A DNA stretch of 64,000 nucleotides from Enoplolaimus lenunculus (GCA_030248215.1 JASANG010003368.1:1-64000), one strand, 5' to 3'. Counted from the stretch's first letter, positions 1 through 12,559 are shown. Numbers and translations are program-made. The notes: generated by a model from the sequence alone, not told the origin.

Positions 1-1107
1 GCATGTGTAATTTATATTTTATATTGCATATAAAGTGGTTTCTATGCTCGTGTAAATCCAGACCAAGCATCTACGTTTTTCGTTTGCGAACACAGTTTCC
101 GTGAAACTATACGCCGTCCGCTATTAGCTAAAAACGAAAACGAGTTACAGCAACATTGGCTATGTTTTCCATACTATTTAAGCGATTAACCACAACGTGT
201 ACGTACAATATTGTGGATCCTGTATTACATTTGCTTAGGATGCTCACATATGAGAATTTACTCGCATGGTGGAGCCACTGCTAGAGTGATCTATTCATGC
301 GTATCTTTTTTCACATTATTGGTAGATGCTGCACAGAAGTCAGTTTATATGCGAGAAAGACTGCATTTTATGAGTGCTTTAGCCAACTTGCTCTAGTCTT
401 GGGATATACTGTGCTTTAGTTCACTGATGTTGGACCTCATTTTGTGTTAAATGTGTAGTCTGCAGGCGTAGACACATATGTTGCCTTTTTGGAAGAATTT
501 GAGGCGATGCGCTTCGCGTTTTGTGATTGATATGTTGTGTTCAGTTTTAGACATTGTCTCACTCTTTGTGAGCTGAGGCTGTTACCACCGACTCAAGAAG
601 ATATCGACAGTTGCTGGCCCAGTCACAAGCTATGTTCATTTGATGCGTCGTGACTGTGACTTATGCTGAAATCGTTTGCGGTTCACGACTGCAAATAGGT
701 TTAGAAAACGGCAAAGGGATTGCCTTTTTTGTGGTTATGGATTCCTGGTTTGACTGGGTCCCGATTTCATATAAAAGCTTCGGATTCGTAACATTCATTT
801 GTGGCAACTCTGAGTAGTGCCATCCCGTACGCACACCTTTATGTTTTCATAAGTACCTCATTTTCCACCGATTCACGCCGTGTTAATATTAAAATATGCG
901 CCAGCAGAAGAGAAATCTCTTCATTCATGTGATACATTCGCTCCAACGAGAATATCCTAAACAATACATCGCAAGGTATATTTAAAAACGTTAACTCTTA
1001 ACAGCGTTATTTAATTTGTTTAGCATGTTTCCTTTTGAACAACAGTTTTGATGACAAAATATTGCATGGTTTGGCACTAAACATTTGCTTTAAGCAGAAA
1101 AAGAGAC
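1..1107. repeat. Outer arm of inverted duplication at window start
   Basis: Bases 1-1107 are the reverse complement of 4826-5932. Position p pairs with 5933-p across the whole stretch, so there are no net indels, and I noticed only one mismatch (near 809). Short ORFs at 211-396 (+) and 5537-5722 (-) encode the same peptide because of this, not because they are genes. The match starts at base 1, so the arm may continue outside the window or the contig may begin here. Most likely an assembly or chimeric-molecule artefact; a real long inverted repeat is the alternative. Confidence 0.9.
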
Positions 1108-2945
1108 TAGAGAACGGGGACACACACACTCTCGATATCACAAACGCGCGAGAAAAAAACACGAGGCGTCTCGAGCATGCGTACTGAACGGGACGGCCCC
1201 TCCACGCTGTCCACTCTACGCTACAGTATTGACCCGGCGCCCCGGCCCTACCCCTATAACTTTATTTTTACCGAATCCTATTTCCAAGTCCACTCTCACC
1301 CCGAGCCCGCGCAGCCCCCACCTCGCACTTCTAGACCACCAGCGTCACGCGCCCCAACCCAGCTAAAGACAACACTATAAAGACAACTGCTGTCCAGAGC
1401 CTGCAGAAGGGACTCAGCTATCAAACACAAAGTGTCGGAAGGAACGCGCGAATATACACGTCTGTCGAAGGAACTCGATCTCAGACACATCCAGACAGGT
1501 CTACAGCCTAGCCCTCGAAGGACCGCTCAAAACACACTATCTAGACACCCTGGAAGGTATAGCTAAGAACAGCGTTGTCCCGCCCTAAAACCAGGGTGAC
1601 AATTACCAGAGCGAGACAGAACGGAGATCCATATAGCAAATTCAGAAAAGTCTGCATAACTCCAAGCAAGCCACAAAAAAGCTACGTAAGCCATGAGAGC
1701 CAATATTTAACGATCCTATAGCGTAGCTAAAGGATTTGATATTTTTGAAAAATATAGTAGAAAATGCAGCCAGTAAACAGCTACACGTAGATACGAGCAA
1801 AACAAAGCCACCTACGATACAGAGAAGCGCACCGCCACCGCTCCCAGACAGCAATTTATAACGCTGTTCCAGCTCGTATGTCTTTTCTGCTTCGCAATCC
1901 TGCCCGTCTTACCCAACATATAATTCTCACGATAGGTAAGCGCTAAACCTAGCCCGCCATATAAAATATATAAACTCCCAATATATGATCCACATACAAA
2001 AGTATTCACCCGTACGATTGCGCGAGTTTAATTCACAATTAATTTAGAAATAATAAATATTAATTCCAGCAAACGTCTGATATGCCCAAGCACATTACCA
2101 TAGCTCGGAAATAGTTTGATAGCGATAAAAACACCACATCCCCACCCAAAGCCGAACTATAACCAACGGTAATAGAAATTCCCAAGAGATCCTTACATAA
2201 ACAAACCAATGTTTAAAAATCAAATACTCTGTAGTATCGTAAAAAGAAGCAGAGAGCACATCTCGTTTCTCTTTCAGTATACTATAGCTTATCAATACCA
2301 ATATTCATTCACTCTGTTATAATCTTTTATCAGTTTCACGTCTAACCACATCACGTATGTACAATCACATCAACATAAATTCTACCATATAGAACACAAC
2401 AAAAGAATATCAGATACTACACAAACCGCAGAGCGATCTATCAAAATCAAGGTCAATCACGACACAATCAAACATATTAATATCATATAATATACAAATA
2501 ACACAAATATGATATATACACAAAACGAATAACCATATATATTCCATATGTATTAAACGTATCACAAACAACCCCAAAATCCACCAAAACAACTTCCGCC
2601 ATATAAAAATACATCTCAAACCATAAAGAACCACATCTTCAAATCATAACACCCATACAAAATCTAACAACACCAAACATTAAAACAACATAACAACAAC
2701 CACTCTCCCAATAAAACAAAACACCAACATTAATATATAAACATCCAACAAAATACCCAAATATAAACACAAAACACCCACCCGCCCCCATATAACAACC
2801 CCCAAAACCCATACAATCAAATCACCCAAAAAAAAAAAAAAAATAAACAAAAAACAAAAATCTAACCTCCACATAAAACTCCCCCAAAAACAAAAAAAAA
2901 AAAAAAAAACACAAAAAAAAACAAAAAAAAACAAAACCACCACCA
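1108..2945. other. Degraded inverted copy of downstream DNA, decaying to A/C-only sequence
   Basis: This stretch is an error-laden reverse complement of downstream sequence. Bases 1108-1780 follow 4825 back to about 4030 with many short deletions, often in T runs. Bases 1787-2320 follow about 8840 back to 8050, and 2340-2620 follow about 8030 back to 7690. The copy worsens steadily to the right; from about 2640 to 2945 it is nearly free of G and T. Substitution and deletion density rising smoothly over 1.8 kb and ending in a two-letter alphabet is unlike natural divergence and fits poor base calling after a fold-back or chimeric junction. No gene should be called here. Confidence 0.85.
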
Positions 2946-5900
2946 CACGACAACTACATTAACAACAAGCACAACTACAACAACTACGACGAGAATCACA
3001 ACGACAATTACTGCCATAACAAGAACAACAACAAGAACAACAAACACAACCACAACAACAACAACTGTAACAACCACGACCACTACAACCACAACCACGA
3101 CAACAACCACTACGACAACCACCGCCACCACAACAACAACAACCGCAACCACAACACCCACAACAGTAGCAACAACCACGACACCAACAACGGCAACAAC
3201 AAAGCTAACAACTAATGCCAATACCACTACGAAAACTATCAGACGTGTTCCCATTCCTGAGGTAAATGCAACAACTCTTGGTCTAACTGGGAACTGATTT
3301 CAGCGTTTACTTAAAGCGTCGCAATTATTTTGCAAAGTTTTGTTATAGGCCATTTATTGAGCTGGAACACATTCAGTTTTTGTCCAGTTTTGCCTTAGAC
3401 ACACGTTCAAGTTTTTACAGCGACAAACTTGTAGCTGCAACTTGCACGAGGAAGTGCAGTGCAAAATTTTTCGCACAAAACTTGCACTTGAAAGTTGCCG
3501 CTACAAGTGTGATCTGCAAAAACTTGCTTCGTTGAATATATAATGCTTTCTCACGCCGCGTAGGACACTATCAAGCCTAAACAGGGACGAGAGAAATTCA
3601 GTAACAAACAACTATTACACGAAACAAATGCAAAACCCAAACACTAAAAATTGCTTGTTTGTTTTCAGCCAAAAATTACCGGTGTCAAAAAAACAGCAGT
3701 TACTGTTCTTCAAACACTTGGTTGCATGTGGCTGATCGGGATTTTATCATTCACGATCGGGGCGTTTATACTGCTCAGGTAAGTTATAATATTGCCTAAG
3801 AGCATAGTTGCGTACGGGTACCGTTAGACATTAAGAATGGGGTGTTCAAGTATAGCTTTTGAACACAACGCATTATATGTTGTAATGTGACACCATTAAG
3901 CAATTGTTGTTTCCATATATGCCTACCTATATAAATTAGTATAAGAAATACTGGGTGGTGCAGCTGCACTTCCTCGCCCATTCTTACCGAAGTCCATAAC
4001 GCTGCCACTAAAGTGTTCGATTCCTCTAGACTGACTTGACAATTTTCTACAATATATTTTTCAAAAAATATCAAAAATCACATTAATAGCTACAAGCTAT
4101 AAAGGATCGTTAAAAATATTAAGGCATCCATCCAAATGGCTAATAAACGTAGCATTTTTTGTGGACATTGCTTGGCAGTTAATGAACAGACTTTTCCTAA
4201 AATTATGACTATAATGGATCATCCACGTAATACTGTCTACGCTACTGTAAAAAATTGTCCACACACCTGGTTTTAAGGGCGGGACAAAACGACAATGTTC
4301 TTAAGCTATAAACACTTCACAGAAGGTGTAACTAGATAGTGTGTTTTGAAAGCAGGTCCTTCGAAGGGACTAAGGACAATGTAGACACTGTCTGGATAAG
4401 TGTCTGAGAATACGAGTTCCTTCGAACAGACCGTGTATAATTGCAAAGCAAAGTTCCTTCCGACAAACTTTGTGTTATGAAATAAGCTGAGTCCCTTCTG
4501 ACAGGCTCTGGACAAAGCAGTTGTCCTTTAAATAACGTGTTGATCATTTAGCATGGGTATGGACGGCAGCGTGACAAAGCATAGGTGGTCCATAGAAAGT
4601 GCGAGTTGTCAGTAGGGTCTACACGGGATATGAGTTACATTGGACATATAATTTGGAAACAATAAAATTACAGACTTAGGGGCTTGTACGTGGGGACAAT
4701 TTTTTACAGTAGCGTAGACAGTATAACGTGGATGACCCATTAAGTACTTAATGCATGTTCGAAACGTCTTGTTAATTTTTCGAGCGTTTTTGATATTTCG
4801 AAAGTAGGTGTCACCGTTAACTATTGTCTCTTTTTCTGCTTAAAGCAAATGTTTAGTGCCAAACCATGCAATATTTTGTCATCAAAACTGTTGTTCAAAA
4901 GGAAACATGCTAAACAAATTAAATAACGCTGTTAAGAGTTAACGTTTTTAAATATACCTTGCGATGTATTGTTTAGGATATTCTCGTTGGAGCGAATGTA
5001 TCACATGAATGAAGAGATTTCTCTTCTGCTGGCGCATATTTTAATATTAACACGGCGTGAATCGGTGGAAAATGAGGTACTTATGAAAACATAAAGGTGT
5101 GCGTACGGGATGGCACTACTCAAAGTTGCCACAAATGAATGTTACGAATCCGAAGCTTTTATATGAAATCGGGACCCAGTCAAACCAGGAATCCATAACC
5201 ACAAAAAAGGCAATCCCTTTGCCGTTTTCTAAACCTATTTGCAGTCGTGAACCGCAAACGATTTCAGCATAAGTCACAGTCACGACGCATCAAATGAACA
5301 TAGCTTGTGACTGGGCCAGCAACTGTCGATATCTTCTTGAGTCGGTGGTAACAGCCTCAGCTCACAAAGAGTGAGACAATGTCTAAAACTGAACACAACA
5401 TATCAATCACAAAACGCGAAGCGCATCGCCTCAAATTCTTCCAAAAAGGCAACATATGTGTCTACGCCTGCAGACTACACATTTAACACAAAATGAGGTC
5501 CAACATCAGTGAACTAAAGCACAGTATATCCCAAGACTAGAGCAAGTTGGCTAAAGCACTCATAAAATGCAGTCTTTCTCGCATATAAACTGACTTCTGT
5601 GCAGCATCTACCAATAATGTGAAAAAAGATACGCATGAATAGATCACTCTAGCAGTGGCTCCACCATGCGAGTAAATTCTCATATGTGAGCATCCTAAGC
5701 AAATGTAATACAGGATCCACAATATTGTACGTACACGTTGTGGTTAATCGCTTAAATAGTATGGAAAACATAGCCAATGTTGCTGTAACTCGTTTTCGTT
5801 TTTAGCTAATAGCGGACGGCGTATAGTTTCACGGAAACTGTGTTCGCAAACGAAAAACGTAGATGCTTGGTCTGGATTTACACGAGCATAGAAACCACTT

Positions 5901-8900
5901 TATATGCAATATAAAATATAAATTACACATGCGTTATTGATAAAACATGGTGCACACAAAAATTTAGGAAGACCTAAACTCGGCAAAAACAAGAACTTTG
6001 TCCGGACACGTTAGCTGGCTAATGTTTAATCCCGTACATAGTTCTCGCCGCACTCTATAGTTTCCGCGATAAACTGAAATGGTGTGGACATTTTACGTGC
6101 AAATAGAACTGACATTTATTGCTATTGTCCCATTTGTTACCGAACTCTTAACATCTTCTAGTAACTATTTAACTGAGCAATATAGAAATGTCAGTTTGAA
6201 ATTTTCAGGTACAGCTGAATTGATACATATTCTATATATAAATGACTGAAGTACACAACATAACAGAATCGATTATTTGCTTTAGGTCAAATGCTGTATA
6301 AAATACCTGCATATTAGTCATTCCATTTAATAATACTGTATATTTTCATTAATGTGTAAATATAGTAGTTTAGACAACAAAAACGCATTGAACATCTCTT
6401 CCAGACTACCCTAAATTGTGGAGGTCAATATTGAAATAAACATGTTAGAAATCTTAACCAGTCTGAAAAAGAGATAAAGTTATTCGACCTATATTGAAAA
6501 AGCAGTTTTGTTACTTGGAATTACGGACGCAATTTCAGTGTACTATTGTTGTTAAAGAAGAGTTGCTTATTGGACGCAAACAATTTTTAACCAGTTATAA
6601 TTTCGCCTAAACCTGTTGCTTTACCCATGAAAATTTGTCACCAGAAGCGGAACTGTTTTATTAGCATTTTCCTAAGCCTAAGCCTAAGCCTAAGTCAAGC
6701 AAAAAATAGTCTAAAGCTTAAGCGTACTCTTTTCTAGTCCCGAAGAAAAACGTTCCGCCCCTGATCTGTACATGGGCTCGATAATAAAAAACCTCAAAAA
6801 CTTCAAATTTATTCCTTTTGCGCATCAATTCGCGCTTAAAATAAGATTGCTATACGGTTTATATAAAGCATAAACCTTGGGCCGATCGCGTAAGCCTAAC
6901 GCCCTTTTCAATTTTAATTTCCAGTATTAACGTTTAAATCAAACAGCAGGTTGGTCTGACCTTATAAATTTAAAAATTGTAGTTCTTTTCAATTCTGCGG
7001 TGCAACTCCTACATTTTCTGTTCGCAGTACATAGTATAAGAATTATTACCTCTTCCAGACTGCAATACAGAAATTTTGTTTAATTGACATGAACTCGTCG
7101 TTGGTAAACGTAATTTGTTTTGAGTAGTTTGAAACACAAATTTTAATTATATTCAACTATTGTAGATACGCAGCTAACAGTGTTCACATATACTGTTATA
7201 AACCTTTTCCTTGCATTTATTTTTTGCTTCTTGTCCATTACCTTTTGTCTCATATTTTTAGCAGCCTGGAAGAGAGTTTATAAATGTAACTAAACAGAGA
7301 TAGAACTTCATTCAATTTAAGTCGCGTTTTATACTCTGATTCTTACTGAGTGCGGAATTGAAAATCGCTAAAACTGGCGTACTTAATGCGGGGTTCAAGT
7401 TATATATGGTGCAGCTGGGTCACGTTTTGTCACGTTCTATATATTGGGTAACATTTTGTCTGCGATGTATCCCAATATAATATTCCAAAAACTCACGTAT
7501 CGGTCACGTTTTGTCCTTCAATATCATGTGATATTCCCCGGATTGTCTGTCAATATCGTCATCGTTTTAAAAATGTCTACTGAGTCAGTTGTATCACTAG
7601 GTTTGCTTATGACGGAATGTCATATGATACTACTGAAAGACATGTGCCGTTACTATCATATGGTATTACGAGACAATGTAATTACAATACTTATAAAATG
7701 GCGGAAAAGTTAAGTTTTGGTGGACAAATTTTGGCGGATTGTCTTGTGATACGTCTTAAACTACATAATGGAATATCATATGGTACTCCAAATTCGTTTT
7801 GCTGAATATCATATCATATTTGCTGTTAATTTGTAATATTATATGATATTCACAAATATGTCTGATTGTGTCACGTGACATTCGAACACTTGATTTTTGA
7901 GATAATCTGCGTACCCGCGGTTTGTGTAGCAATATCACATGATATTCAACTTTTGTCTGTCCGTATCATATAATGGTAGCAAAAATTTATGTTGATGTCG
8001 AATCAACATGTAACATAACGTGACCCGACTGCCCCAGTTATAACGTGAACCCCGCATAAAACAGAATTATCAAAACACCACAGAGTGAATGCAAAATATT
8101 GCGTATCCTGCATAAAGCCTAATCAGTATACTCGAGAGCAAACCGAGCCAAACACCATTTTAGTGCTCTCTGACTTCTTTTTACGATACAATACAGAATA
8201 AATTTGAATTTTTAAACAATTCGGTTTGTTTATGTACCAGGATCCCTCTTGGACCGAAAATTTTTATTTAACACAAGTTGGGTAATATACCGTTCGAAGC
8301 AGCTTATGAAGGTGAGGCGAATGATGGTGTTTTTATCGCTATCTAAAAACTATTTCACGAGCTATGGTCAAAATGACTGACTTGGCGCCATATCAGACCG
8401 TTTGCCAATGGCCAAAATTATTATTTAACCATTATTCATCAACTAAAATTCAAATTGCAATGAAATTAAAACCACTCGACGCAAATCGCTAAACAGGGTC
8501 GAAAATAACTTTTGTACAATGCTGGATCATAAATAAAATTCGGGAGTTTATAATATTTTATACTCAGGCACCACCGGGCCATAGGATTACTAAGCGCTTA
8601 CACTATCGAACCTGCAGAAAAATAATATATGCCTCCCGGGCTAAGAACCCCCAACGGAAGCAGGAAATTGCGAAGCAGAACAAACCAAAACGACATAACG
8701 AACAGCATGGAACAACACAACCAACAAAGCAAGTTATAAAATTGCTGATCTGAAGGAGCAAGGTGGCGGGCGCGGTTACTCCTGTATCCTAATAGGTGGC
8801 TTTGAATTTTGCTCGTATCTACCGTGTAAAGCTGTTTACTGGCCTGACAATTACATTTATATTATTTTGTTTTCATTAAGGACGCGTTTGTTTGCTATGA

Positions 8901-11546
8901 CTATTGTTTTTTGTTTATGCTAAGCCCATGGTTGCACGCCAAAATGACGTCTTTATTAAGGACGCGTAAGCCCATTTGTGTAAGTACCCTAAAACGCCGC
9001 AGAACCCTAAATTGGATAATCTTTTAATGATTGAAAAAATAGTATAGATTTCAATCGTGGCGATGGCCTGAAATTTTTAATATTGTTTACAGTTTATTTT
9101 CACTTGATGCTGTCTGTCTTAATTTAGATTTGTCGTTTAGTAAAACGATACTCCTGTATCACAGATCAGTTTCAGCCATTTCATTGTGATTTTTGTGCGT
9201 GATTTATGCCACATTATTAACATTTGGCTCTTGTACATTTTTCTCCAATAAGTTTAGACTAAAGACCCATGCTTAGGATAAGGTTTAGGATTTAAGAAAG
9301 ACTTACCCAAAACCTAAGCCTTGACCTTAAATGTGCGGAAAGTGTACGAGCTTAAAATTTCATTATTTAAGGATTTATGCGTTGCAACAAGTGCACTTAT
9401 CAACTACTTCTTCTCAGTCGAGGCGTTCTTTTTTGTTCTCGAATCAATTCACAGTTACGCATTTGTAACTGGTATTTTGAATAACGAAGGATTCTTTACA
9501 CGTACACAGGCGATCATTCTCGGCTGGGGTGTGTTGGTTTGAAACGCTGACGTAGCCAAAAGATAGCCAAAGGATCAGACTGTTCCAGAAAAAACTAAAA
9601 TTCATTACAGTTTTGGTCATGCTTGCTTTTAAAATTGTTTTGAATACCGTATGTTTTGCAAGACATTTATTGGAATCCTAGGAAGATCTTCTGGCTGCGC
9701 GCCTGTTTTCGATGCATTTTTTACTAAACTCTGGTGAAATAACTATAATTTTTTCAGATTTTACAGGGTTGCAGAGATATTGTGAAAACCCGTTTTCGTT
9801 ACTACTATGATTTAAAATTTTTAGTATTGTAGCTTTAAATATGACCACAGTTTTAGGCAGCTTATATGAATGCCAAAAATCATTGCTATTTAAATTGTTT
9901 ACGATTGTTAACTCAAAAATACAGTAAAATGATGGCAAAATAATCTCAGAACGTAGCACAACTAAATTGAAAAATACTCATCAGCTTTTAATTTAAATTC
10001 AACGTTCAATTTTAACAGATTCATAGCCTCATTGCTGTATGTGCTACGATAAGGAAAACTATTTTTCTGAGCAAAGGCGTACAGATTGAAACATTCTAAA
10101 TCGACCGAAATTTGTAGAATATTAATATCAAATATAAACGAGATTTCTTTACAGGAGCACCTGCGCTGGTTACGTTGGTTTCAATTTCTGGTGTCGTTTT
10201 TGAACTTCAATCAGGATATTCGTAAGCTTTCATCAGATGTACTTAGAACATAACATTCCTAAAATTCTTAGCCTGCAAAAAATGTGAGTCGACCCCTGGT
10301 TCCGTACTGCAGCAGGCCCATAGCCAGCTCACCTTGCTAGACGGGGCTAAAAAAATTTCAGGAGGGGCATTTAAAGGTTTTCGATAACTTACAGGCAAGG
10401 TTGAAAATCTTCTAGGAGGGCCAAATTTTTTCCAGGTGGGCTCCGCCCCCCTGGCCCCTCCTTGGCTGCGGGTTTGGATGTGAGTCCATACAATTAAAAT
10501 CTCTTCTGTTTATGGTATTCTCACTCTATAAAAACAAACTTCACTCTCACCAAGCACATGATCCGACATCTGGCAAGTGCTATTTAATCTACGCAAGCAG
10601 TTCAAGCAAACTATTTTTGCCCAGAATGGACGATCACTATTTAGGCATGAGTATACAAATCGGTGTATTCTGTGTAGGAAATAATGTAGCCGTCGTGCGT
10701 TGTGTTTTGCCCGCGAATCATCTTATTTATGGTAAAGTTCTCGCGAATTCCCTCAAGTTTTATCCATGAACAGTATTCAAACATTAAGAAGAAGCGCTTA
10801 AACTATATTATCGACACTGTATTGAACATCGATCCGACCAGTCAAAGTGACGTGGGTAAAACCAGAACACAACTCACGCTGGAACTGGTATGCAAGTTGC
10901 ATATTCTTAATGTTGTGTTTTGAGTCATCATCGACGCTTGTTTTTACTTATTGGTTTGTTGCAGGTGCTGGTTTAATTATGGAAGTCATACGGTCGTTGT
11001 TTTACTAGGCGGAGTCAATTTGTGTTGTCACTTAATTGCAATAATTATAACTGAATCTGCGGGAATGTTCAATAACGAAGGCGTTGAGCTTCCAATGGTC
11101 AATCGAGCTAAAAAGATCCCGTTAATGTAACTAGGCACGCGGGAGCTGCGTCGTCTGGGGTATTAGTCAAACCGCTAGAAAGTTAGAAAACCCATCAAAT
11201 TTAACGTTTACTGCTTTAGTAACACCCGTTTTTCGTATTCCTATTTTAATGCAGTTTTAGCATAATTTTAACATCTTGCCACTTTCCTGGTGGAAGGACA
11301 CTCATGAGCACTTCGATCGTTTTAAAAATTCTAACACTAACCCGGCGCAATCCGTATTATTTTCGTCTGACTTACAGGATAAACCTGTCTAGTTTATTGA
11401 TCATTTGTCTACTCAACTACGGTCACATGTTTAGCGGTTCAGTGGCAGTTTACAGTCAAAACTTTGGATTATTTCCCCTTATATTCGGGTTGAACATTTG
11501 TTTGGGTATCGCGATTTGGTTGTTCCATACAATTTCCGATCCAACG
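2941..11546 (+). CDS. Adhesion-type (class B) seven-transmembrane receptor with Thr-rich stalk, partial
   Basis: Exons by splice sites and matching phase: 2941-3261 (5' limit unknown), 3669-3778, 9372-9528, 10155-10221, 10965-11126, 11378-11546. The first encodes about 107 codons, mostly Thr: a mucin-like stalk likely to carry O-glycans. The second gives a basic turn (GVKKTAV) and TM1 (LQTLGCMWLIGILSFTIGAF). The third holds TM3 (CVATSALINYFFSVEAFFFV), joined across an intron to TM4 through GWGAPALV. Then come CWFNYG (second extracellular loop), TM5, and TM6-TM7 ending IAIWLFH. The GWG-P, Y..CW and FH motifs are hallmarks of adhesion/secretin-family receptors. TM2 was not located with confidence. 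No GAIN domain or GPS cleavage motif appears between stalk and TM1. Ligand unknown. The true 5' part is missing because the sequence before about 2941 is an inverted copy. Confidence 0.75.
3427..3509. repeat. Small fold-back repeat (CTTGCAGCTG-type)
   Basis: Imperfect inverted repeat: ACTTGTAGCTGCAACTTGCA on the left pairs with the reverse complement of TTGCACTTGAAAGTTGCCGC on the right. It lies in the intron before the TM1 exon. A related fold-back with GCGAGAACTTGCA ends sits at 58852-58958, so this is probably a short MITE family. Confidence 0.4.
4826..5932. repeat. Right arm of inverted duplication (probable source copy)
   Basis: Reverse complement of 1-1107. The flanking sequence on both sides (to about 4030 and on past 5932) continues as ordinary intronic DNA of the receptor gene, so this arm is taken as the authentic locus. 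No exon was recognised between 3779 and 7058. Confidence 0.85.
5933..7385. other. Intronic sequence of the receptor gene
   Basis: AT-rich. It holds one TTAGGC-core element (6640-6775) and a candidate 45-base exon at 7059-7103, open in phase 0 between a pyrimidine-rich AG and GTAAAC. That exon would encode TAIQKFCLIDMNSSL, loosely like the start of a class B TM2, but its phase does not match the TM1 exon. Nothing else recognised. Confidence 0.4.
6640..6775. repeat. TTAGGC-core dispersed element
   Basis: Four CCTAAG units at 6671-6694 sit between flanks shared with other copies: an upstream GCGGAACTGTTTTATTAGCA and a downstream ACGTTCCGCCCCTGATCTGT leading to ACATGGGC. The same flank-core-flank arrangement recurs at 26890, 27225 and 27765, so this is a mobile or copied unit rather than a telomere remnant. 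Confidence 0.6.
7386..8057. mobile_element. MITE with TIRs and ATATCATATGATAT palindromes
   Basis: Left end ATGCGGGGTTCAAGTTAT and right end, read in reverse, ATGCGGGGTTCACGTTATAA are terminal inverted repeats of about 40 bp that continue to GGGTCACGTT. The 670-bp interior has no transposase and is packed with variants of the palindrome ATATCATATGATAT. It lies in an intron of the receptor gene. A degraded relative lies at about 21790-22075. Family not identified; a non-autonomous DNA transposon is likely. Confidence 0.7.
8058..9371. other. Intronic sequence with one candidate exon
   Basis: A candidate exon at 8241-8281 (after TTTATGTACCAG, before GTAATA) is open in phase 0 and would encode DPSWTENFYLTQV, plausible for the first extracellular loop just before TM3. 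Its end phase (2) does not fit the TM3 exon unless a weaker donor at 8277 is used. 9240-9350 is a short TTAGGC-like repeat related to 43985-44130. 8580-8850 is the block copied in reverse at 1787-2000. Nothing else recognised. Confidence 0.35.
10311..10475. mobile_element. GTAGCCAGCTC-family MITE, copy 1
   Basis: About 165 bp, starting CCATAGCCAGCTCACCTTGC and ending TGGCTGCGGG. The core reads AGGGGCATTTAAAGGTTTTC then GCAAGGTTGAAAATC. Other copies: 25966-26128, 34543-34692 (partial), 43565-43845, and in reverse 53760-53920 and 62792-62962. Non-coding; it lies in a receptor-gene intron. Confidence 0.65.
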
Positions 11547-12559
11547 GTAACATTTTTGTTTATTTAACTTTTTCGTATATTTTGTTTTAACCAAAAATTC
11601 ATAGGAATTTTATCTGAATTTTTAAATGTAGAGTGGAATGAACGCAAATTTAGTTGTGCGACTAGGCTTATGGTCTCTATTTGCACAGAGCTTGAATTTC
11701 ACATTCTGAAGATAACTTGAGGTCGACAAGAAAACATTACGCTATACTTTTTAAATATTTGAATGCCGTTCAAAGCCGTGCGGCATGATCCGGCGCCTTC
11801 AGGCACCATAGGCAATGCACATGAATTGCCACATAGCACATCGTGCAGTTTTGTAAGCATTGTTTGACTTGCAGCGCTATTATAGTGCCAATGAAACTGC
11901 TGATTACAAGCTTCGAAACATATATGTAACCGTACTTTGGAATATAATGGTTTTTGGTCTATGCCAAAATACTTTTGTTTTTTGCTAGTATTAACATTGT
12001 CATATCTCCTACTAACGAATGCGATTACCTTGGGCTTAATGATATACGAAATGTAACATTTATACAAATGGTGCATTTGCATTATGAACCATCCAGGTTA
12101 TGCTGCGCACGCTAAGGTCAAAAAATATTCATGTTATCATAGGAAAGTATAAATAAAATTACAGCTATTTCTTGCACTAAAATTATTTGCACACTATTTA
12201 GCTAGTATTCTGTTTTTGCATGTTATTGTTTAGAAGATGTACGAAAAATGGTGTGGTATTTTGGCAGTGTTCTTTTTCTAGCTTCATTGGATTTACCCGC
12301 CAAAATTTAAATTTACCTGCCAAAATTTCAATTTTCAACTTAAATTTAAGTTTTTCCGCCAATATTTGAAAAATTATGAAAAACTATAAACCCAGCAGTT
12401 TCTAAACATTGACCGAGCAATTTGCACAGTATTTGTAATGAATGATCTTTTTACGTACTATTTCTACCAGGTTTTGTAGGCTATTTTTATAGCTAGCTAA
12501 AATTTTGGACATTTTTAGAGAGTGTTGGTATTAATTTAGCTAGGTATTAAAATGGTCGG

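Noticed and set aside
211-396. 61-codon ORF present twice, at 211-396 (+) and 5537-5722 (-)
   Set aside because: The second copy comes from the inverted duplication, not selection; no motif, and it lies in intronic sequence.
2862-3254. Valine-rich ORF on the minus strand
   Set aside because: It is the antisense of the Thr-rich exon (ACN read backwards) plus the A/C-only artefact.
1-5932. A 5.9-kb DNA transposon with 1.1-kb terminal inverted repeats
   Set aside because: No transposase; the inner part of the left arm copies sequence from outside the supposed element (7.7-8.8 kb), and the copy decays along a gradient.
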